NCBI GenBank assembly: GCA_010094025.1
Contig: ML991822.1
Span: 124,001-188,000 of the forward strand
Source of the DNA: Viridothelium virens
Lineage: Eukaryota > Ascomycota > Dothideomycetes > Trypetheliales > Trypetheliaceae
Length of the DNA stretch: 64,000 nt
Reading direction: 5' to 3'
The translations under genes were made by a program, and so were the position numbers. Shown piece after piece: positions 1-9,384 of the stretch (its first letter is position 1; every line of letters begins with the position of its first letter). The notes under the pieces are model-generated. The model was not told the DNA's origin, ran no database searches, and saw only the letters and a list, made by a program, of their open reading frames with translations.

Positions 1-1469
1 CAAGGACGTCTCCGACCGTCTCCAAGCGCCTCTGCTCAGCTATATGCAAAAGTCGTCAAAGAAATATAAGCCCATGGCCCTAAGATTGGTGATACTAGGC
101 AAAACACAGGAAGACGCCAGGCCAAGCATCGTTGTATTGTGCGACTCAAAGGTCCGTAAACGTGCTAAAAGCTTCTTCGAACAAGATTGGGTAAAAGAGC
201 TTCGTCATCCTAGCGACCGGGCGATCCCATCTCTTGAAGCGGTGGTCGTAGGTCGGTCGCCACAACTCAGAATGGCTGTAGGGACCGTACACGTCTATAG
301 CAGCGTCATTTGCACCGATCAAAAAGTTTCCACACTATGCGGAACGCCAATCAAGTTGACCATGGGGGACACTGAGCGCATTACGACCCTCGGTGGTTGC
401 GTCAAAGTCATCAAAGCTGATGGGAGCTATGAGATTTATGGGATGACGGCAGGACATATGGTCGATCAATTACTTGAGGCGAACTCTACTGTGCGAGAAT
501 CATCTAGCAGTGAAGATGAAAGCGACATCTCTTCATCCGAAGATGGAGAGGACGACATCGACCCAGGATCGCTAAGACTGCCGGCTTGGTCCCTGCCAAA
601 GCCTGCTTTGGACGAATCGTTTCGATACTCCAGTGAAAAAGCGTCAGCCACTTGGATTGGCCTAGGATCTGCTCTTTCGCTGACATCTACAAAACCGTAT
701 CCCATTGAAAAATACCTCGACTGGTCACTTGTTCGGATAGAAGACCCCACGATCATCAAGGAAAATCTCTTACGAGATTTTGAGCATGCGAAGAAGTATA
801 AATCGGGAAATCTCACACTGCCACTCTTTCTTGGGAACGCCAGTTACAAGAGGGACGTCGTCATGATGAGCGGTCTCCAAGGCTTGAAGGAGGGATTGCT
901 TTCGACATCATCTGCTCGTGTAGCGTTGGGATTGGGCCGAGAGTTCATTGACATTCACCTCCTTACGCTGGCTAATAAAAAAGGCGGGTACCTCGTAACT
1001 GCCCAGAAAACGACCTGCTGATCAAGGATGTAGAAATCTTAGAAGGCGACTCAGGCTCATGGGTGGTTGACGTCAAGACTGGGGAAGTGCTCGGCCACGT
1101 TGTTGCATCTGATGCCTTTGGAGATGGCTACGTTATCCCGATAACGTCAACCTTTCGTGATATTGCTAACCGTCTCGACGCAGTCTCAGTCAATCTTCCT
1201 ACCTCAGTTGATATTATCAGTTACATCTTCGATAAGGTGAGCAGTTCGATTCCATGCAGCTGCCTTGGGGATCACTTACGTTTCCATGATATACATACTG
1301 AGTTAACCCAAAATAGGTACACAAGATATCATCTATTCCTATCGAGCACCCTGAATGCAGTGAAAAGGAATTATTAGAAGGGCTACAATACCCACCCGAG
1401 GACTCGGGATATTCATCTTTGCCGATAAGCCCGGTTACTTCAACCACTTTATTCAAAGCTGAAAGGTAG
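1..1469 (+). CDS. Trypsin-like (GDSG) fungal protein, 5' end outside window, apparent frameshift
   Basis: The frame is open from the first bases, with an ATG at 44, so the true start may lie upstream. No named family is assigned with certainty, but three spaced motifs look like a chymotrypsin-fold triad: His in YGMTAGH (about 432-455), Asp in LDWSLV (about 717-734) and Ser in GDSGSWVV (about 1045-1068). A serine/aspartate-rich acidic linker (about residues 155-175) separates the first two. The GDSG part lies in a different frame from the rest. The two frames meet at a run of six A at 977-982, and the frame after it (ENDLLIKDVEILEGDSG) fits the protein, so a one-base loss there is the simplest reading; an assembly error is possible. 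A phase-0 intron is seen at 1237-1316, after which the frame runs to TAG at 1467. It lies 1.4 kb upstream of a NACHT gene on the same strand. Function as an active protease is inference. Confidence 0.6.
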
Positions 1470-2873
1470 AGAGTAAGATGCCTCAACTGATTGTATCTGA
1501 TTTTGATTCAAGGCCAAAGCATAGGAGGAAGGATTAGGTTAAGGGAGAGGCTTTAGTATAAGCTAGGGTTACATAAGCTATCGTGCTCCGCACCTGCCAT
1601 AGGCTATGACACCAATCGCCGGACGAGGTACAACACCGGGACCAAGCTTTGTTTGGGTGGGCGGGAAGGACGGCCAGAAACAGTAGAGTCTCTGCAGCAG
1701 AGTATGTTGAATCTGTGGGATCGAATGACACATTATGAACCAGGAAGTGGTTGGTCTAAATTTGTAGGATCAAGGTTTAAGTCTATGAAGGTCTGCGGAC
1801 ATTACTACAGTAGACCAGGGATCAGTCTTGTATTTGCGCTGCCCATTTCTATAAGAGGAGAGAACGTTGGCATTTGGGGTTGGGAAAGAACTCTTTACGC
1901 TATGTCTGACAAAAAAAAGAGAGATTCCTGATAGCTGAGGTTAAGCATTTGGACCTTGAGCGGGCAAGCAACACGCGTCGAGACACGCTTGACTTCAAGG
2001 GTTTTGGCGGTTCGTGTCAATCTCGCGTACCACGAACGGCAAACTGCCCGAACCTTGCCTGCCGGGCCTGCCTATCCACTTGAGCCAAACTGTCCTGATA
2101 TTCTAGCTGTCCTATCAACCTCATAGCGTTTCTGAACTTGTTGGCACAGGCTGCAGGGAAGGTCGCCACTTGTTCCCGACGTGGTACTCTACTCTATCGT
2201 ACACTATTGCACCATTGCTTCCGCGCGCACATGCCTTACCCTCAATGTCAAAAATTCAACGACAGCAGGTAGAGTTACAGATAACAGCCAGTTGCACTCA
2301 TTCCATGTCTCATTTTCACCCATGAGCGGTTAGTACTTGAGCCTGAATTATGGCATCGTAACTGTATTGATAGCTTCATTACCCACACAGCTTACAATAA
2401 GCTTTCTGGTCGTCAGCTCGGTCGATGCTCCTTTGCATTTCATTTGTAGACCTTTTCATGGCTTGCACACAGACCACCGTTCAAAGGCACCACCAAATTG
2501 CCTGACAAATCGAAAAAACTCACAGAGCAAAGCCAACGGCACAAGCCACTTTGCTGTGATCCTATCAGACTGAGTTCCCGCCGACCAATGAGAGGATCAG
2601 CGCTTCATCGCCTGCAGCTCGAGAAATTGCTTTTCTGGCCACGCGATGCCTGTGGCCTGGCCTTACACTCCTAAAATCCCCACAGATGACTGCGCGGTAA
2701 ATACGATTGTGGCGCGTTACTGCTATTTACGATTGAATAGCTTCCCAGTTCTTTCAAGTCTGACCGAAATGTCGCCTCCGTAGCGCGAATAGAGACTCCA
2801 AGGCACCGTATCGTCCGTCTCCATTGCGTCGACTCCGAGAGAGTAGCTCTTATTCGTATCGCCGCGCACCACG
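1470..2873. other. Intergenic, no gene recognised
   Basis: Only short open frames occur (for example 1653-1931 and 2337-2573 on the plus strand), with no motif or splice structure that I can support. The right part is the presumed promoter and 5' leader of the NACHT gene. Confidence 0.5.
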
Positions 2874-5800
2874 ATGGCGAGTGCTTCCCGAGCAGAGATT
2901 TCGAGACATGGCTTTTCTACCGTCTATACACCACCCTCTAGGGTGGGCCGTGCAGTCGCGCAGTAAGTTGCACTCAACCGGTGCAAGGCATAGAGGCATC
3001 AGCTTACCCGCAACAGTATCATCTTCATCCATGGCCTCTTTGGACACCCAGAGATGACCTGGACTACTCAGAAGCCACTTACGAACAGTATGTCTCGATC
3101 ACAGCATAGCACGATTCCACCCACCAACAACAGCCCCGCAAACGAAAACCTCCCCCAAACCGAAGGCACCGGGTCAATGTCCAAGACCATTTTTTGGCCC
3201 GCTGAGATGCTTCCAGCTGTCATTCCTAATGTGAATGTACACACTTGGGGATACGACGCAGACATTGATGGGTTTTTGTCATCCGCGTCGCAAAACACCG
3301 TAGCTCAGCACGCTGCAAATATGCTTTCCGATCTGGCCGACCTGCTGGAAAACGATGAGTCCAAACCTCTCCCTGTTTTTTTCATTGTCCACAGTTTGGG
3401 AGGAGTTGTTCTCAAAGCGGTGTGTTCATCAGTTTGGTGTCGGGAGCCAAGGCTGATTGCAAAACAGGCTATGAATCAATCAGCAGAAACGAAAGCCACT
3501 CGACTCCGTACGGTTGTTGATCACGTCCTCGGCATTGTATTTCTCGGCACACCGCACAGAGGGTCCAAGACCGCTTCAATTGGGAGATATGCGTATCTTG
3601 TCACTACCATTGCAACGAGACGTCCAAACTTCAAGCTTTTATGAGCCCTCGAACGAAATTCAGACTCGCTCGATGGTATCGGCAATAGTTTTTTGCAAAC
3701 GCTGGCCAGGCATAAGAAGATTCAGATCTATTCCTTTCGGGAAGAGAAGCAGACTCGAAGATTTGTGATATTGAACACAGTGGTCGTCGAGCCCGACTCT
3801 GCGAAAATCGGTCTTCCGGAGGAAGAAGTGAGTACCATCCCGGAAAGTCATGGTGATATGACAAAATTTCGCTCGCCGTCAGATATTGGATTCAAGCGCA
3901 TAGTTGCTCAGCTGAAGAGATGGGTCAAGTTGATTGAAGTTGAAGATACGGGTATGCTTTGACCATATGCTGCCTCCCAGATATCTCAGTCCGGTAGCAT
4001 TGAATGACACCCAGGTGCACATCGACTGACACTTTGATAGTCACTGTTGACGGTACGTAAAGCGTTAATCACCCGCTCGAATTGGCACTCACGGAACGAG
4101 GAGATTGCTTGCAAAGTCTTCAGTCAACCGACACTCAGCTTCGATTCAACACCGTCGCCTCTTCGCATGTGAAAACTTTCCATTGGCTTCATGATTCGAA
4201 CAAAGTATCTTTTTCCAAATGGCTTCAAGACTCCGAAAACATGGGTTCTATCTACTGGATCCAAGGCAAACCCGGATCGGGAAAATCCACGTTGATGAAG
4301 TTTGCGATGCAGGACCATCGTACCCGCCATGCACTGGGCATATCTGACGGCAGCCCGTACATTATTGCTGGATATTTTTTTCATGACCGTGGCAAGCTCA
4401 TTCAAAAGTCCATTCAAGGCATGCTGCAGGCACTGTTGTTTTCCGTTCTGTCCCAGAGTTTCGAGTTGCGGCAGTTTGTCCAACCCGTCTACACAATATT
4501 GGTCTCGCATCAACATACCAAGTCTGTTGCCTGGGACTTTGATGCTTTGCAAGATGCATTCCAGGCCGTTGTACAGCAGCGTCAAGTCAAAATAAGGCTT
4601 TGCTTGTTTCTAGATGCCCTTGATGAACATCACGGAGATAATGACCGACTGTCTGGAATGATGCACAACTTAGCTACCCTTTCTGATGGTCAAATCGTCA
4701 ATATACGACTCTGTCTTACCAGCAGACCATGGGATACGTTTGTTTCTAATTTTGGGCGTTGTCCAAGGTTCAAAATCCATGAGCATACTCGCGAGGATAT
4801 CGAGGCTTACACGTCAAGCCAACTGCACAAGGCTCTTGACAAGCTTCCAGACTATGGCCCAGCTGCAAACGCAAAATCACGCCAACTTGATATTATTGCA
4901 AACCAGACCTCGAACCAGGCTCAAGGTGTATTTATCTGGGTTCGGATTGTCGTCGAGCTGATTGCAGCCGCGATCAGGGATCGCACGCCGTTTGTCGCTC
5001 TGGAAAGCATGCTGGCGGAAATGCCATCTGAACTTGAGGATCTGTACTCACACACTCTGGCACGCATCGACTCGAGGCATGTAAAAGAATCCTATGTCAT
5101 GTTGCAAATCGCACGGTGTAGTCTCATTCCTCTTGGCCTGGAATCATTTGCGAACACGACATCCTGGGCACTCTGGAAGAGAGTCCCCGATCCTGGAGAT
5201 GAGACGCTCGAGGACATGACACAGAGGGTCATCAGTCGAAGCGGGGGGCTTTTAGAGGTGATAGAGTTTCCCTCGACGCCTCCTTTAGTCGAAACCTATT
5301 CAGACGATGACGAAATTTCTGTCGACTCATTGCGCTACCCAGAAGATCAGCTACCAATTCCGCCACTCCAGCAGATGAAATCTCGCATTGTTCAGTTCTG
5401 CCACCAAACGGCCAAGGAGTATATTCAGAAGCTTAAAGGCGACTTTGGTCTACAGCTTTCCGGGAAAGTGGGAAACGGCTATCAGTATATGATGGCTGCC
5501 GCGGTCTCAAGCCCTCGAGGATGGGCAAAGCATATGGCGGATGAAATTCTTGAGTATGCCATACTCTCGCGGAAAGCCGACCCGGCGACATCTTCAGATT
5601 ATATCCTCAAAAAACTCTGGAAACTACATCCCCAGGCATTCCCGTCTAGGGAGAGGAACAACTGGCTCTTTCGAAAAAAACTCCATTTTTATGTCCAAAT
5701 GTTGTACAGCCAGAGCAGCCAATGGTTTTGCCTTGCTTTTGCAGCCGGTCTTCTAGACATTTTGACAGGGATTCCCATACAAATCGGTCCTGTGTGTAGC

Positions 5801-6529
5801 GATCTTTGGCTCACTGCTTTGCTAGGGCCTCCCGTAACTTCTAAAAGAGTATCGAGAAGAGATATGCTTCAGTCTCTGTGGGATGCAGTTGCGCCAAGCT
5901 CAGCTTCAAAGCTTGAAATTGGAATATGGCTTCCAGACAGACGTCACGTCTCTTTCACACCTCTGGAAGTGATGGTCATTGACAAAGTTTTCAAACTTAG
6001 TGACGGAGTTGATAGAACAGCAACCTTTCAGTTCCTTCTATCTCACGGGGCAGATCCCAACATGAAATGCAGCCAAGATCTCATGAATTCGCTGCGCTGG
6101 AGATACGAGGATTCTGATCACGAGCATCCATCCTTCACTGTGTTCATGGCATGCATCAGACAAGAGTCTGCCCCAGTAATCAGATTATTCGGAAGGTATG
6201 GTGCAAGAGTGCCGAAGGTATATTGCGAACCACTACGGAGGATGTGGAGATTGATCAAAGCTCCCTCGGAGGTCTTTTTTGAGGTCATGCGGATCGTAGA
6301 ATCAGAAGAGCCAGAGCCTTTGGAAACACATGAGGCAGATGTCATAGACGACTGTCCATTTGGTTTGATATTGCCGAGCATGGTCGGCGTCGCGACTGTG
6401 AATGGAAGAATGTTACTCGGCGCATATGGTGAAAACGCGGCTCTGGCACTGGAAAGCGTCGTGTTAGCGGTTGTACTCTTCAAACGTTGGAGAAGGCGAG
6501 CAGGTGAAAGGCGAAAGTATGGAACGTAG
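2874..6529 (+). CDS. Alpha/beta-hydrolase + NACHT NTPase (NLR/STAND-like) protein with in-frame TGA
   Basis: Model: exons 2874-2962, 3017-3419, 3468-3951, 4041-4052 and 4101-6529. The start ATG at 2874 is the first in frame, after a stop at 2844. Exon 1 joined to exon 2 gives AVAHIIFIHGLFGHPEMTW, the opening strand and loop of SERAC1/DUF676-type hydrolases. The nucleophile motif VHSLGG (about 3390) and FLGTPHRGSK (about 3541-3570) follow. The NACHT part has Walker A GKPGSGKST (about 4266-4292) and Walker B LFLDALDEH (about 4605-4631), then an arm region, a sensor-like TSRPW and a weak ankyrin-like LLSHGADPN near 6035-6060. Such proteins act in fungal non-self recognition and cell death signalling (family knowledge). 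A TGA at 3642-3644 interrupts an otherwise continuous conserved segment (KLL then ALERNS), so the allele looks non-functional or needs a splice I do not see. The 12-nt exon is the weakest part of the model. Confidence 0.72.
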
Positions 6530-6714
6530 GGCAGGATTTAATCGATAATTTTGAAGTGTTTAAGCTGATAGACTGTCAATATTGACCGGTGTTCGGATGC
6601 GTTACTTCTAGTGAAAGAACGTCGCTATGGTTGATCTACGCTTGAATAGAGTCGAAGTGAGTGCTCTCTATCAGATAGGGGCTGTACAGAAGTATATACA
6701 GTACTAGGGGTCAA

Positions 6715-6730
6715 GTTTCCCGACACCGGC
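6715..6730 (+). repeat. Left terminal inverted repeat of the Tc1-type element
   Basis: It pairs with 7992-8007 in inverted orientation, sharing the core TCCCGACAC. The outer border is uncertain by a few bases because no clean TA flanks it. Confidence 0.55.
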
Positions 6731-6857
6731 TAATTATCGGCCGAACCTCCCCCCCCCAATGCAGTAGATATGAAGCCATTGTTACTGCGTGTAAGCTCGC
6801 AGAACTATGAAATTTGGTGTAGAGATAGCTAGATGTTGTAGCTACCTAGCTAGCTAG

Positions 6858-7931
6858 TCAATATTTTGTGTGCCAACCTCTAGCCTTAATGACTGCCTTG
6901 ATCCTCCTAGGCATACTCTGAATCAGCTTCCGTAGCAGGGACCTGCGTATTTTCCACCACTGTTCTTGACATGCTTTGATTAGGTTCTCCCTAGCTTCTT
7001 TAGTGTTGCCCTACTCTGCGAGACGTGGATAGGCCTCCAAAACATGGTTTTTGAGGGCCCACTAAAGATGTTTAATAGGGTTCAAATCAGGCGAGTATGG
7101 GGGCCATTCCAGCACCCAAATCCCATGCTCCTCCAGCCAATTAAGCGCTAATATTGCTGTATGAATGGGTGTATTATCTTGCTGAAAGATTATCCCAGGC
7201 CTGTAAAAGTGTCTCAGCTCTTTTTTATAGGCTTGGATAAAGCTGAAAGCAGAATAACCTCCTTGTTGGCTGCTTTCATCCCTCTCCATATCCACAAGGT
7301 TACTGCGATATCCAAACCAGAAAGCAGCCCAAAACATCTGCCTAATATCCTTCCCAGGCTCAGATTTAACTATTTTAGGGTCCCATTTTTGGGCTAAAGT
7401 CCTCCAAACCCATGTTTGATTGCGTCCAGATCTACATCTAAGGGAGACTTTATTACTAAAGATAACATTCTCCCATTCTGTTGTCCAACAGTGACAATTT
7501 TTGGCGAATTTAAGCCTCAGCTTTGCCACAGCAGGTGTCAACTTAAGGCGCTTCTTTGCACTCCATTTAATAATATTGTGTTGCTTTGCGAGACAATACA
7601 GCACATCATTACTTATCTCAATCCCTATGAAAGCTCTCACATCATCATATGTGAATCAAGGTCAAGAACGTAAGCAGCAAAGGACTGCACGTTTGTCACA
7701 GCGAGAAAGAAGCTCAGGATGTCCTTTGCGAGGTTGTGAAGCATTGTTGTGGTGTTAATTCCAGCATTTAATTGTATCATACACAGTGGAGCGGCTGCAG
7801 CCAATCTCTCGCGCAAATTCAGCCTTGGATTTCTCAGCCCCTGCTGCAGCTAGGATTGCAGCGCGAGATTCTTTGGATGGTTCAGCTCCTTGCGCACGAT
7901 TTCCACTAATTTCTGCGAGAATTGGCCTCAT
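6858..7931 (-). pseudogene. Tc1-type transposase, degenerate
   Basis: One frame can be followed across the whole length from the ATG at 7931 to TGA at 6858. The N-terminal part has a helix-turn-helix (AEFAREIGCSRSTVYDTI, about 7762-7815). The catalytic core is clear: FQQDNTPIH supplies the second Asp and PPYSPDLNPI leads to the third acidic position, 34 residues later, as in DD34E Tc1 transposases. The frame contains five stops (TAA at 7755-7757, two TGA near 7660, TAG at about 7059-7061 and near 7010). Each is explained by a C-to-T or G-to-A transition from CAA, CGA, CAG or TGG. The first catalytic Asp reads Asn (IFSNKV) and the final Glu reads Lys (NPIKHL), again G-to-A type changes. The protein cannot be active. 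Confidence 0.85.
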
Positions 7932-7991
7932 TTTCGTGGAGTTATCGCGTGTCAAAATTTGGGGACGCGTTGTTGGATACGTTGTTGTGGT

Positions 7992-8007
7992 CCGCGTGTC
8001 GGGAGAC
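7992..8007 (-). repeat. Right terminal inverted repeat of the Tc1-type element
   Basis: Inverted partner of 6715-6730, followed directly by TA at 8008-8009. Confidence 0.6.
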
Positions 8008-8147
8008 TAGAGCGGGGTCATTGTAACTACACAAAGTACCTGGGATCATTATCTCTCAGTAGATAAAGCAGCAGGAGGACATTTGTTCATGTATATCACT
8101 ATCAAAAGCCAGAGGAAGGGCCCATCATATTCAGTGGAGAGCCAAAC

Positions 8148-8686
8148 TGTTACGGTAGTAGGCAGGATCGATGGTATCGATTATAGCAGGTGGAGGCCTA
8201 GTTCAGATGGTAGCCGCTAGGGAGCAGAGGCAGGACCATTCTGAGTGTACATAACCTCTACTTTCTGCTAGATCCTATATCCATCTTCTCTCTCGTCTTC
8301 GTATCACAAACACTATATGTATAGCGTTAGGCGGTCCGAATGGTAGGTTCGAATATAGTGACCTTGTGCTCTCATCTTGTGGCGGAGTTTGAGCGAAAGG
8401 GCCCTGTTCTTCCTACTTACTAAACTAAGTGGGCGGGATGTTACATCCTCCCAAAAATACCTCCCTTAACACAGGAAACTCGGTCACGTGTTGGAGACGC
8501 TGTGAGTTTAAAAGTCTGGAGGAACAGTAGGAGGCCGAGGACCCATTTCGATTGAACTTGATACGCTTTCAGCCGAGCATAGAAGACTTGCTGCTTGATT
8601 GCTGACTCTGAACTAGACTCTGATCGCCTGCTCTTAGCTGAGCCTGTTGGACTGCTATTATGGGGTTTAGCAAAGAATCTTGGCAC
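8148..8686 (-). mobile_element. LTR-retrotransposon remnant (one LTR and adjacent internal end)
   Basis: Read on the minus strand, a purine-rich tract (complement of 8446-8466) is followed by a block that begins TGTAACATCCCG and ends CCGTAACA (8445 down to 8148, 298 bp). This has the TG...CA limits of an LTR, with the purine tract in the place expected for a polypurine tract. A short open frame (8441-8686, minus) ends at the LTR and may be the tail of the internal polyprotein region. No second LTR or target duplication is seen, so this is a broken, truncated fossil. Family is probably Ty3/gypsy or Ty1/copia; I cannot separate them. It looks moderately old. Confidence 0.45.
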
Positions 8687-9384
8687 TCTAGGTACTCAAG
8701 ACAAACGGTTTGAATTGGGATGCATTTCATCATCAATGTCGAAAGATGTGTAAATTAATAGCGTTATCATGTAGAGGTCTGAAACCAATCGAGAGTGGCA
8801 ATTGCAGAATACGGTGGCCGTGGTGAAGCCGACAGAGAGTGCGCGAAAGCCATGATTGTTATGAGGATAGAACGGGAAGAGAGAATTCAGCAGATTCTGG
8901 GTAAGTCACTGTGGAGGAAAATTGGCAGCGACCGTTTGGGCTCGATTCTTCCAAAACGGTGTGGAAGCTGGAGTATGGACGACTGAATACGGTACAATAA
9001 AGGGCAGAACATTAGCTTCGCCACCGTCCGAGAAAAGGAAACGCTTCGCTCAGCCATGCACAATATAGCTGCCAAGCTGCCATTATAAAAGGTCTAAGTA
9101 TCTAGCCCTCTATCCTTTGGTCGCGATTTGGTGAGTTAATACGCAAGATTTCCGAAATTACGCCAGTGGGCAAATCCTCATCGCTCGAAACTCGAAAAGT
9201 CCTAGTCGCATTCGTACGGCCAACCAAATGTTTTCCGCAACCATGTATAGCAATCATCTCGACCTGAATCCAGGAGGAGGCCCTGCTTGAGTTGCAATTG
9301 TCCAATGTATACATGTTCTAATCGAGGGAAAGATTTGAAATACTTGGCCGCATGCTTCTGCATCCGAACTGCATGTTCTCGTTC
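8687..9384. other. Intergenic, no gene recognised
   Basis: Short open frames only (8795-8986 plus, 9102-9314 minus), without recognisable motifs. The border of the LTR-element fragment is not visible in it. Confidence 0.4.

Larger units (their letters stand above)
6715..8007 (-). mobile_element. Tc1/mariner-type DNA transposon, inactive
   Basis: A 1.29 kb element with imperfect terminal inverted repeats: GTTTCCCGACACCGGC at the left and the complement of CCGCGTGTCGGGAGAC at the right (12 of 16 matching). TA follows the right end at 8008-8009; the left flank reads AA, so the TA target duplication is only half visible. One transposase frame fills most of the interior on the minus strand. Size, HTH region and a DD34E-spaced catalytic domain fit Tc1-like elements of ascomycetes. 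It sits between the NACHT gene and an LTR-element fragment. Confidence 0.8.

Noticed and set aside
988-1006. GT...AG stretch that might be an intron explaining the frame change in the GDSG gene
   Set aside because: Only 19 nt long, and removing it does not bring the GDSG frame into line.
2824-3057. 77-residue frame at the start of the NACHT gene
   Set aside because: It overlaps exon 1 and intron 1 in another frame; the spliced frame matches the hydrolase family better.
8346-8354. GGTTCGAAT resembling a tRNA B box
   Set aside because: No matching A box or cloverleaf; it lies inside the LTR-like block.
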